Assembly (NCBI GenBank): GCA_965153455.1
Contig: OZ234501.1
Coordinates: 14,322,001 to 14,386,000 of the forward strand
Direction of reading: 5' to 3'
Source of the DNA: Sphagnum compactum
Lineage: Eukaryota > Bryophyta > Sphagnopsida > Sphagnales
DNA: 64,000 nucleotides
Of the stretch, positions 32,382-43,345 are shown piece by piece (position 1 is the first letter of the stretch; the number at the start of each line of letters is the position of its first letter). The notes under the pieces were generated by a model. That model saw only the letters and a list, made by a program, of their open reading frames with translations. It was not told the origin of the DNA and searched no databases. A program made the translations under genes and the position numbers.

Positions 32382-33152
32382 CTAGAAGAAAGAGGTCAAT
32401 GTCCTCATTGACACTTAGGCTTTTCCTTCATACAATTGCAATTGCTTTCTTTTTGGATCCTTGGCCATTTGCCGACTCTTTGCGGTTTGGACCTTGTCTC
32501 AAGCTAACTTAGGCGTCCCCAAGTTTCCAACACTTTCTTGACAAGTCCAAGAGGGTCTTATAGGAAACCCTCTTTCTTTGTTTCGTCAAAAGACTAAACT
32601 AGCCTAATTGACGAAGCCCTCATTTGGGAGGAACCTTTTTCCATTCTTCCCCTCATGAGGACTTAAGTCAAGTCTACTCTTGACCTAAGCTACCCGACAT
32701 GACTCCTTTCCTTATCTCGCGCCTTGGTCACAACAACCAAGTCTTAACTAAAAGATTTGCTTATCAAGGTACGAGAAAGAACACTTAGGTTTGCCAAACC
32801 CAAGTCCCAAACTACACTTAGAGTATGTGAGCGGGGTCATGACTTCCCACGTTGGCCACACTACCAACCAACCCTTCGGGATGCACTTAAGGCATGTGCA
32901 TGTCTCCGCAAGCTCACCTTGTTTGCCTCTTCCTTTGGGGCCAAGTTTTTTCAACCCCAAAGAAGGAGTCCGATTTTGATTTGGGCTTACGCAAGAAAGA
33001 TCCATTTGTCCATGCCACAACCCTATTTGGCTTAACAATTTTTTCATGATACAATCTTTTGGAAGTTTTTAAAGCCCTTTTTATTTCACTTGCAACTTGA
33101 TGTGGTACATTTTATGAAATTCTCCCCCTCTAAAAGAAAAGTGATGTCCTCA

Positions 33153-34318
33153 TCACGTTCTACGTCTTTTCTTCGCCGGTCTAGTGTGGAATTCTTCTAT
33201 GGCTTCTTGGGCATGTTCCATGTCGGATTCATTCACCCAAGAAGCCTCTACTGCATGGTAACCTTTCCACTTAACTAAGTATTCCCGCTCTCGCCCTCTA
33301 AGTTGCCTTGATTTGAGCACGGCCTCTACCTCAAACTCTGGTTCATTATGAACCAAGTCCGGTGGAGGCCTTGAATGATGCTCTCTATTAGGCCTTGAGG
33401 CGTCGCGGGAGACCGGCTTCAAAAGGGAAACATGAAATGTGGGATGAACTCTAAGATTTTCCGGTAATTCTAACTTATAAGTGTCGGAAAGTTTTTTTTC
33501 CAACACTTTGAATGGACCCGCATATGGGCCCATAAACTTATGACTTAACCCTTCGGGCAACCGGAAGTTCTTGATGTTCAACCACACCTCGTCTCCTTCT
33601 TGAAACTTCACCTCTCGTTGGGACTTGTCCGCAAAATCCTTGTACCTTTTGTGCGCCTTTTCCAAATTGGCCTTTGCCAACTCCCACAAGCGCTTCCTTT
33701 CTTCATCAAGTTGTGTGACCATTGGCACTTCCTCACTTGCATCAATCGAAGGTTGTCCTTGTGCGGCCCAAGTCATGGGCACTATTGGTGACTTGCCCGT
33801 CACCATTTGGAATGGAGTGGATCCCGTCGCGGAGTGTACCGAGTTGTTGTAACAAAACTCGGCTAACTCCAAATGATCCACCCAATCTTGTTGATCCGCC
33901 GCCACATAATTCCTTAGGAATTGTTGGATCACCAAGTTCACCCTCTCGGTTTGTCCATCGGTTTGGGGGCGGAATGAAGTGCTCATCTTGAGTTCCGACC
34001 CCATTCGCTTCCACAATGCCCTTCAAAACTTACTCGTGAACTTTGGGTCCCGATCCGACACTATATCTTTTGGGAAGCCATGATGCTTGAAAATGTGGGA
34101 GAAGAACAACCTCCCCGTCTCTTGAGCTGTGGCTTCATCCTTTGTGGGAATGAAGTGTGCCATTTTGCTAAATCGATCCACCACAACCATGATGGCATCG
34201 AACCCTTTTGAAGGGGGCAAACTTACCATAAAGTCCATTGACACACTTTCCCACGGCCTTTCGGGAATTGGCAAAGGTTGCAACAAACCCGCTTGCTTCT
34301 TGTTGAGGGTCCGGTTTT
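33153..34318 (-). pseudogene. int: Integrase core plus chromodomain, one stop codon
   Basis: The relic reads in one frame from 34318 to the stop at 33153, except for a TGA at 34023-34025 where a Trp codon is expected. The catalytic core shows the first Asp in SMDFMVSLP, the second in VSDRDPKF and the Glu in TDGQTERVN, giving the DD(35)E triad intact. After the core come the GPY/F motif (MGPYAGPFKVL) and a C-terminal chromodomain (start about EFEVEAVL, then EYLVKWKGY and WVNESD). Chromodomains of this class steer integration toward modified histone tails in heterochromatin. The frame ends in basic residues. It is truncated at its N-terminus and therefore inactive. Confidence 0.9.
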
Positions 34319-35396
34319 AAAAGGAAGAATCCAATGCCATTGTGCAAAGTAAATCATGTTCATGATGTTTAGTTAGGAGATGGAACGACCTCTAGGGCTC
34401 TTGCATCAACTTATGAGGTGTTGTTGCAACTAGTAGGTGGAATAGGTGTTGTGAATATCTAATTTGCAAAAAATGGTGAATGATGGAGTTGTCAACCACT
34501 GGGCTTGTCTCAATTTCTCAATATTTGTGTAAGAGTATGTTGTTTCTACATTTTACATGAATTGGTGCACATGTGCCAAACATCTAGAATGGGATTGTGT
34601 TGTAATTTTTTATTTTTAACTTCTACATTGGGTTTGCAATGTTGTTCCTTTCATAAAACATTCTAAAGTTGACATGTTGTTATACATTACAGGCTTTTCA
34701 AGATGAACCCATTGTCCCAGTTTAGAGTGTGCGCCCAAAGCATGCCAACCATGTTCTATCACACCTATGTGAAAATGTTAAGAAAAGAACAAAGAATAAA
34801 GGCTTAGATCTTCTTGTGGCCATATTACAACATCTACTTTCCTTAGGTAGGTAACATTGTTTATACCTTTTTCTTTGTCTACATATTAGTCTATGTAGGC
34901 TACAAGAACTTCAACAATTGACTATGTGAATTAATAGTGTACAAGTAAGAAATGGAACCTTGAATTGCCAAAGGAGTTTTTCATTAGTAGGTTGATTTTC
35001 AGTCAAATCACACTACACTTGAAAGAAATATTCAACAACACTAGACATGATAATAGAAACAAATTTGGTTGTCATGTAGCTTGAAGTTGTGGGAGATATA
35101 GCAAATGCAATTTGGTAGTTGAAAACTGTTCTACAGTAGCAACAACATTGGAACTATTCCTTCATGATGTAGGTATGGAATACTGAATTTCATGACTATG
35201 TGCAACTATCTTAAGAGAAGGAATATCTATGGTTGTTAACCTTTGGCACTGGTATAATGAAGCTATGCATTTGTTGGAACTCTGAGGTGCTATCAACTAA
35301 ATTATTTCAAAAGTTCTTGGAAGTTTAGTACTTGATGGGACCTAAGAATATGATAGTCTTTTGAAACGGTAGGTGAAAGCGGATCTTGAACAACAC

Positions 35397-35522
35397 ATAG
35401 GCAAGGGTGTCAATGACACTTGTTTCCCATTGACACCCTAGCTTGTAGTGTTTAATTTCATAGGCAAGGGTGTCAATGACACTTGTTTCCCATTGACACC
35501 CTAGCTTGTAGTGTTTAATTTC
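35397..35522. repeat. Perfect 63-bp tandem duplication with internal hairpin
   Basis: Units 35397-35459 and 35460-35522 are identical. Each contains GGGTGTCAATG and its exact complement CATTGACACCC separated by 12 bases, so every unit can form an 11-bp stem. Identity over 63 bp in otherwise decayed DNA means recent duplication. The unit length is a multiple of three, but the minus-strand open frame over it shows no known protein. Confidence 0.9.
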
Positions 35523-36649
35523 CAATATGGATCATTTTCCATGAGTCTTGGAACACTACATGAAACTTGGAATCTAATGCTTAAAATCATATCAGCATTA
35601 GTAGTGATGGGAGCAAGTTAGTTGCACATTCTCGTCTTCTAATCTTTAGTAATTTGAGGATGAAGAATATTGGGCTTGAATAATTTTTGATCAACTTTTT
35701 CCTACAAAAATCACTCTAGGAAACTTTGCTTCATGTGTAGGAAAGTGATGTTAACTAATGAAATTATTTGCTTAGATAATGATAAGTGTGGGTCAACATA
35801 ATTGAACCACTTTCGGTTCATACCTCTTCATTTCCATGTTTGTCCTTTTTTTCTACTGTAATTTTCTTTCAAGTACAAAGATTTTCCCATTGTGAGTCAT
35901 CATGAGAAGTGGATTACCTTTTAATCAAGTTTGTTTCTTTTTGTGTTTGCAAGAATGTTCAAGGTTTGGTTTGCAAGATGCTACAAGGTTTGTTCTCTAG
36001 TATGTGCTTCAGGGAAGAGGTTTTCAAAGGTTTTCAATCACATTTGCATTGAAGAGCTTGGCATCAAGCATTTTTTAGTTGTTTTCTTTTGGTTTTTTTA
36101 ATCAAAGGTTTTTTATAAGGATTACTAGGTGCACCAAAAAAGGAAAAAATTGGAAGGCATTGATGGGATGGTATGTAGGGAGTGTGTATGCAAGCATATG
36201 AGCCCAACACATTGTTCCTTGATAATTCTTTAGCAACTATGGGAGCAAGACTACCATTGATGGCATCAACCTGTTTCCTTCATCCAGAGAAGAAGGTTGT
36301 GGATGTTTGTGGTGATGAAGGCTTCATGTTAAATTCTCAAGCAAGATTCTAGTCGTTCTTCCCATTGGGTCCTAAAGTTAAGAAGTGGGCATTGGAATAT
36401 TTATAGCTTAGATAATTTTCTACTTTCCCATTTGTCCCATTTGTTGCTTTTGAAGTGAAAATAAGTTATAAACATGTTGTAAAAGTTTCAAAGATTAGGT
36501 AGAAAAGAAGAATTTTTGCTAGAAGCCAGCAAGGGCATTGTGATGTGTAATAGAATAGTTTATTGAACACTTTGGTGGTTTTTGTAGGAGATGGAGACAA
36601 CAATGCATTTAGATATCAACTTGACCATAGTTGTTTTGAATGACAATGG

Positions 36650-37095
36650 CTTTTCGGTTTTTAGTTTTTAGTATTCAGACATTTCAATTTTTAGTATTCA
36701 AACATTTTAGTTTTCAATTTTCAGTATTTAGAAATTTCAAATTTCAATATTTAAACATTTTATTTTTTAGTATTTAGACATTTCAATATTTAGACATTTC
36801 ACTTTTTAGTTTTCAATATTTAGACATTTCAATTTTCAGTTTTCAAAATTCAGGCATTTCAATTTTCAAATTTTCAAATTCTAGACGCTTCACATAGAGA
36901 TTTCAAATTTCAATTTTCAGTTTTTAGCTTTAAGTATTCACACATCCCAATTTAAACATTTTAGTTCTCAAAATTTCAAATTCCAAACATTTCACATACA
37001 AATTTCAAATTTGAGTTGTCAGCTTTCAGTATCCACATGTCGGAATTCAAACATTTCAGTTTTCAAAATTTTAAATTCCAAACATTCCATACACG
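36650..37095. repeat. Minisatellite of about 30-bp TTTCAATTTTCAGTATT units
   Basis: Irregular tandem units combine ATTCAGACATTTCAATTTT with TTCAGTTTTCAGTATTTAG, about a dozen degenerate copies. AT-rich and non-coding. Confidence 0.7.
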
Positions 37096-38189
37096 GTAGT
37101 ACTTTAGCAAGTTTGGCACATGCCTCCAAACAATTAATTAATTTTGAATATTCAATTTCGGAAAATAAAATACGCCTAAAGATTTTTTATTTTCCTTCCT
37201 AAGGAATTGGTCTTTGGAATAAAATATTGATGATGGTCATATAATATTAAGTAAAGCCATTACGCAATGAGCTGCTTGTTTTCATTGATACAAGTGGTTC
37301 AAGTTTTTATGATTGCACCTTACAAGAAAATGTAGGTTATGTCGGATAGGTGGCTTAATAGGTCACATTAACTAAAGTACATAAGGTAGGCACCTATTAC
37401 CTACCTACTTATTATTTTATTTAACCTAGTTTGTTAAACTAGGTGGGTTTACTATTTGTGGTAGACACCTATTGTTTTATCTAAGTAGATAGGTAGATTA
37501 ATAAGTTAGGCTAGGGTAAATAATTAAAGCATTTGGCAATGTGCGATTAGCCATAATGTAATTGCAAAGTCAATTTTCACTTAGGTTACATAAGGTCCAT
37601 TGTAATATTCATGTTCATTTGTGGTAATGGATAAGAAATTGAACTATAGTTGTAAAGATTTATGATTATAAAATCAACTTTTATGGCACATGGTGTCTTT
37701 TGCACTAGTTGTTTAATAACATTTTGTCTTTGATGACTAGAGTGTTTTTCAATTGTAAGAGTTTGTTAAAATTGAATCCTTATTATAAATTGAATCATTA
37801 TTTTTCAATTGTCTACTTGTGTGCAACAAAGTCCTTACAAAACACAAACACCCACCCCCATCAATGAAAAAAAATGATAACTAGGTATACAAAACAAAAA
37901 TGCAAGGAAGGTTTAAGGTTTAAAAATTACTTGCACAATTTGCCTCAACAAGCATAATTGTTGTTGCATAGATTTTTCATATCACAAATAATATTTCATG
38001 AGTTTGCACATTCATGTGAGTAGACCACATTTGTTGTTAGTTCACATCAAATGTCAAATTTTCTATCCCAATATTCAAATTTGTCATCCAATGCATGATA
38101 ATTGATTCATGCTTATTGTTTGGCCACTATTACAAAAACTTGGTTTTTACACTAATAGCATCACAACTAAAATGACTGTAGTGTAATGG

Positions 38190-39165
38190 AAAATGGGGTT
38201 ACCCTAACTTTTGAGCGCCCACTGATCAGGGAGCCTAATTGACGTTTCTTTGAGCCGTTTTGTGTCTGTGACGGTTGCCTTTGCATTACATCTGCATGGG
38301 TTGCACCTTGGTTGAGGATCTGTGACGGTTGACTGAATGGGCATGGAGTTTGTATGGCGGCTCTGAATTATGATGAAGGATCGTGCTGCATTTATGAAGG
38401 ATGGCGGTTTGGAAGCGTGAGGAGGAAGCCAAGGTGATTGGGAAGGAAGATCGAACCAGATAGAAGAGAGGCGTGGTTAGGAAGATGGAAGCAGGCGAGG
38501 ATTTTTGGGGTCTGATGTAAGAGATATTCTGTCTGCAAAAGAATGGAGCGATTGTTAGGAAAGGATAGTGTGTAGAGGTCAGTGAAGTAGGATAGGAGAT
38601 GTGGAAATTCGGTCTCTTTTTGGAGCAGAAGCATCTGTCTGCGTAGGAAGCCGACGATGTTGAGAGAAGGCAAGTAGAGTCGGACAGAAGGAAAGGAGAA
38701 GATTCAATAGCTCGGTAGCAAGGAGTTGGTAGCCATGATCGTGATCTTCCGCTGCGTTTGATGTATGGCTCAGCTCGTTGCTGCAGGAGTTCCTAGGAGA
38801 GAGAGTGTGTGTTTTGAGGAATGATCAGACCTTCTGGTTGTGAGGGGTTGAAGTTCGAGGGCAATGCTTGTGCTCTCGGACTATGCACATAATCTGATAA
38901 TGAGAATCCGGGTATTTTCTTGAGTACATTCATCTGTGAGGCATGATTAGAGTCGCATCTCGTGTCGAGTCTTGTGTTGCTGAGTCTGTTGCAACTCGGA
39001 TCGAGCTGGATCGGAGATCGGGCAGGTAGGCCGTTCGCAGATAGGATGGGATAAGTGTACATGGATGTGAATCGGACTGTAAGAGTGTGAGAACCCAGGG
39101 TCTGAGGGGGGGGGTGCAGCGCATCGGGCTGTAGGTTTCTTGGACCCGCTCTTTTTTGGTTACAG
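38190..39165. other. GC-rich cargo segment inside the CACTA element
   Basis: About 1 kb with much higher G content on the plus strand than its surroundings, repeated GTGACGGTTG words (about 38270 and 38321), many GAAGGA/GGAAG words and a run of nine G near 39107. Open frames on the minus strand (38392-38673, 38793-39062) show no recognised domain. It may be captured host DNA, as CACTA elements often carry. Confidence 0.45.
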
Positions 39166-40009
39166 TAGAATTAAGTTCATTTGTTTGAAATGATTAATTA
39201 TGTTTAATTTGACCGAAATCAAAATTAAATATGTTCATTTTAAAAAAAAACCTATTTCATTAAAATAAACATTATATTGGGCACGTGTCATATAAGGACC
39301 CACGTGGAATTGTCCAACGTGATTAAAATTAGTCACTTAAATATGACTAATTATGATTGTAATGTTACTTTTGATGATGTGACAATATTAAAATAATGTT
39401 AAAATATTTATTCATTTAAAAGGTAAACTACTAAAAAATTGAAACTAGATTCTAAATGTCATCCTTTCATTTGATGTTTATAATGATTCACATAAAAATA
39501 CAAATAAGGGATAGTTCAAAACTGACATTTGAAAAAATGGAACATCAAAATAATTTTTTAAATTTTAATTTAACTCAAAAAAAAACATAACTTGAATTAA
39601 TTTAATCTATTTAAATTTAAAATTTATATAAAATATGAATTTATAAAATTTAAAACATGTGAATTTTAACTACATAAATTCAAAAATGAAATTTATTTAA
39701 ATTTTAAACAAAATATTATTTATTTATTTATTTTCCCAAAGAAATATAAATTAATGTAATAATATAAAAATTGGATTTAAAAATTATTGAATTAAACTAA
39801 ATAAAAATTTAAATATTAAAATTTGAAATTAAAAGGAATTATAAATTTCACTGTAAATATTAAAATAAAAAATGAAATAAATTGAATAATGATATTAAAA
39901 ATGTGCATAATGTAAGAAATTTATAATGAAATTATATAATTATATAATATAGTTATAATTCATGATATTAAAAAAGTCTGTGTGTTTATATATTTTGTGA
40001 TTATAATTG

Positions 40010-40166
40010 TAAAGTGGTGGTTGAATGGTAAAAACCTTGGGTTGTGAGAAAAAAAATGATGGTTCAAACCCCATTTGAACATGTTGTGATCATGATGGCA
40101 TGTCATGGGTTTAGTGCAAGAATGTTTTGAACTCGTTTTTAGTTATATATATATATATATATATAA
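40010..40166 (+). mobile_element. tRNA-derived SINE nested in the CACTA element
   Basis: A pol III box A match, TGGTTGAATGG (40018-40028), and a perfect box B, GGTTCAAACCC (40061-40071), are spaced as in a tRNA gene. The unit ends in a TA repeat tail (about 40143-40166), typical of some plant SINEs. The tRNA part does not fold into a full cloverleaf with a discriminator, so a functional tRNA gene is unlikely. Confidence 0.6.
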
Positions 40167-40357
40167 ATTATTAGTTCAATATTCTCATATCTACTAATAT
40201 TTTTAGTCACTTCGGTCGAAATGAACTTAATTAAATTAATGTAAAAAATGATTGGTTTGTTTTGACTAAAACCATTTTGGTCCAATGTTTGATATGATTA
40301 AAAATTAAATTAAAATTAGTAAAAAAAACTAACATAAAAACATGGTTTTGTGGTAGT

Positions 40358-42290
40358 GAACAAGGATTTGTGACCTTCAAAAATATTAAATTTGAACCTC
40401 AAGTTCAATGCATAAATATCATGGGTTGGCACAATTTGGTTTTTGCCACAAAGTCACATATGAACACATCTTTCAACTTACTAAACACTATCAAATTGTG
40501 AACCAATTACAACAAAGGGAATATGGTAATAAGCCCTAACAAAATTTGGAAATGATAAAGGAGGTCAAAATTTGCCTTTTCCCTTTCATTATTTGGCCCA
40601 TCAATTGCCATCTTCTATGAAATGTCCTATGTTTAGACATAACATGTCTCATAATTCAAACAACATAGAAATCCAATGAGTCTCACATTCTTTTGGATGT
40701 TAGCCCCTTTTGTTTCCATTACCTTGGTGTGCTTAGAAAACACCAAATCTCATTTAAGACTTTTTGAAAAATAATTACATAAAATGGAGAATAGACCTTT
40801 GATTATATTTATCATTTGTGAGTGCAACATTGTGTGCACCACAAGATTGGCGTAGTGAGCTATACAATGAACTCCCATGGGTGAGGGGTCAACCTTTCTT
40901 AAATACATATTGTAACATTTTACCTAATACTTTTGGAAAACAAAAACCCCATCTACACCAAATGTTATTGGTTTCTTACCAAATCTATTTTTTGGATAAC
41001 GCACCTTAATTCATGAAGGCTTGCATAAATCAAATTATTAGCATTTGATCCCACCACCATATGTTCAAAAGATAGGAAAATTAGTATATGCAACCAGTTT
41101 TAAACCACATAAACATGAATAAACAATTAATTGGTTGTTAATAGTGAAATCACTTTATCACAAGTTAGAGAAACATACTAGGGTACTATAAAAATAGTTG
41201 TTTTAATGGCTATAATCCCAATATTGTGCATGTGTTGAACCATAATCCTCCTTGTGTTTGTTTAATGCATTTTGGGGTTTTGTTATAAATTCAAAAAATC
41301 AAAGAGCTTTTTGTGAACCTCATATTCCCATGTCAATTTGCCATGCTACAAGAACAACATGACATGACAATTTCTATGTTTTTCCCTTGTCACCCCATTA
41401 ACTTCCAACTACAAGATTGATTCCGTACCCATTGAGGCATAAGTAACCTAGATTTTTGTGTTCTCAATCTTTATTGGTATATCATTTCTCCTTTTTCACT
41501 TTTCTCAAAGCTTTCTTTGTTGGCTTTGCCCTCAAGGGGAGAGATTATGGAATGGTGGTATTTCATTTGGTCCATCTAACACATCGTTCAAGTTCTAACT
41601 CATTAATTTAGAACATAAATTATTAAAATATGAAATAATGATGAACAATTCTCAAAATTGAAGATAAAATATGAGTAAAACATTTTGATGAGAAGAGGGG
41701 TAAGATGGGATTTTGGGAATTTGGTGTTTCTTTCAATGTTGGACAATTTTAAAATTAAAGATAAACAAATATAAAAAAATTAGAACTGGCAGCTATGAAA
41801 AGGTTCAATGACTTGCCCACCATTGAATTTTCCCCTTTTCAAAATTTCAATAACTCATACATTCACAACTTAGATCCTTTACTTTAATCTTATTATTATT
41901 ATATTTTAATAACCTAATACCATTGGATTTCTATTCATCCCATCCACCTCAAAACCCCGTTTTTTTTCCAAAGGAAAAAAAAAGACTTTCATTAGTTTTA
42001 TGGAAAATGTATAAAACAAAATTTTAGTGTCCAAATTTAACTTAGAATATTGCCATGGGTAGGAACAATGTGAGTGATATTAATTTTTTTTGGTGTCATG
42101 ACTCATTTTGTGAATACATTAGGTTTAAATGATGTAAACAAAATTGGACAACAAGTTCAAATTCACTTAGATGTTTTTGAAAAACCCTTAAAATTCTTGA
42201 GAGCAAAGTTGAAGATCCTTAAATTCCATCAAAACAATTTGAAAACCCCCAAATTTAAAAACAATACCCCCAACATTATTTCCCCTCATG
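40358..42290. other. Intergenic, no gene recognised
   Basis: AT-rich sequence with short chance frames only. No repeats of note were seen before the array that starts near 42290. Confidence 0.45.
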
Positions 42291-43176
42291 TGAAACCTCC
42301 AAAATGACAAGAAGCAAATTGAAGACTTTGGAATTTCAAAATACCAAAACAAAAACCTTCAAAGTTCACAAGACGAAAGGCACATACTTCATTTTCTTAC
42401 TTGTGAAACTTCACACAAAAAATTGAAGACCCCAAAATGACAAGAAGAAAATTGAAAATTCTAAAACTTTAAAATACCCAAACAAAAGACCTTTAAAGTA
42501 CACAAGAAGAAAAGAAAATACCCATCTCTCCCCTTGTGAAACTTCACACAAAAAAAATAAAGACCCCCAAAATGACAAGAAGAAAATTGAAGACTCTGGA
42601 ATTTCAAAATATGAAAACAAAAAACCTTCAAAGTTCACAAGAAGGAAGACACATACCCCATTTCCTCACTTATGAAACTTCACACAAATTTTTTTGAAGA
42701 CCCCCAAAATGACAAGAAGAAAATTGAAGACTTTGGAACTTGAAAATACCAAAACAAAAGACCTTTGAAGTTTCTAGAAGAAAAGCAAATAGCCCTTTTT
42801 CCCCCTTGCAAAATTTCACACAAAAGTTTTTGAAGACCCACAAAATGACAAGAAGAATTGAAAACTTTGGAGCTTCAAATTAGTAAAACAAAAAACTCTC
42901 AAAATCCACAAGAGCAACGTGCCCCCCCACCCCTCACACCAAAAAATAAATTAAAGACCACCAAAATGACAAGAAGAAAATTGAATATTCTAGAACTTCA
43001 AAATATGAAAACAAAAAACTTTCAAAGTTCACAAGAAGAAAAACAAATACCCCTGTCTGCCCCCATGCAAAACTTCACACAATTTTTTTTAAAAACCCAT
43101 AAAATGAATAAAAAGAAAAATTGAAGACTCCGAAACTTCAAAATAATAAAACTAAAAAGTTCAAAATTCACAAGAG

Positions 43177-43219
<43 letters not shown>

Positions 43220-43345
43220 CTCCTCTTCACACCAAAAAAAAGAAAACAAGGACCCCGAAAATGACAAGAAGAAAATTGAAGACCTTTAAACTTCAAAAAA
43301 AAAGAAAAAATTCCAAAGTTCACGAAATGAAATTCAAATACCCCA
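42290..43345. repeat. Tandem array of about 135-bp units, eight copies
   Basis: The landmark AAAATGACAAGAAGAAAATTGAA recurs in variants at about 42301, 42435, 42572, 42707, 42843, 42962, 43100 and 43259. Each is followed by a TTTGGAACTTCAAAATA block, CAAAAAACCTTCAAAGTTCACAAGAAG and a C-rich block before ACTTCACAC. Units are 119-160 bp. The C-rich block expands in the last units, reaching 42 C. Non-coding satellite-like array. Confidence 0.85.
43177..43218. repeat. 42-base poly(C) run
   Basis: An uninterrupted C tract within the seventh unit of the 135-bp array. The minus strand is G42, which can form stacked G-quadruplexes. Long homopolymers are also prone to assembly length errors, so the exact count is uncertain. 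Confidence 0.85.

Larger units (their letters stand above)
31550..34318 (-). mobile_element. 5'-truncated chromovirus (Ty3/gypsy, chromodomain)
   Basis: The minus-strand element retains the end of integrase, a chromodomain, about 780 bp of 3' untranslated sequence, a polypurine tract (32372-32381) and an LTR (31550-32371). Similarity stops abruptly at about 34318 within the integrase N-terminal region, so gag to RNase H are missing. It is far less decayed than the left-hand gypsy element (one stop in about 390 codons), so it is younger. GC content is clearly higher than the flanks. Confidence 0.85.
34319..38124. other. Intergenic, no gene recognised
   Basis: No credible protein-coding region. 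It holds a perfect 63-bp tandem duplication (35397-35522), a TTTCAATTTTCAGTATT minisatellite (36650-37095) and a TACCTA-rich patch with an AACCTAGTTT/AAACTAGGT hairpin (37380-37520). The rest is AT-rich with no clear structure. Confidence 0.45.
38125..40357. mobile_element. Non-autonomous CACTA (En/Spm-like) element
   Basis: The left end is CACTATTACAAAAACTTGG at 38125. The right end, read on the other strand from 40357, is CACTACCACAAAACCATG, followed by TTTTTATGTTAG against TTTTTACACTAATAG on the left. CACTA termini with ACAAAA are diagnostic of this superfamily. The expected 3-bp duplication is not preserved (GGC against AAC), so the insertion is old or the flanks have mutated. No transposase is present. 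The interior has a GC-rich cargo (about 38190-39165), very AT-rich filler (39240-40000) with inverted subterminal words (AATTAAGTTCATTT at about 39169 and its complement at about 40219), and a SINE. Confidence 0.75.

Noticed and set aside
40010-40080. Functional tRNA gene
   Set aside because: Box A and B are present but acceptor and anticodon stems do not pair; SINE is the better reading.
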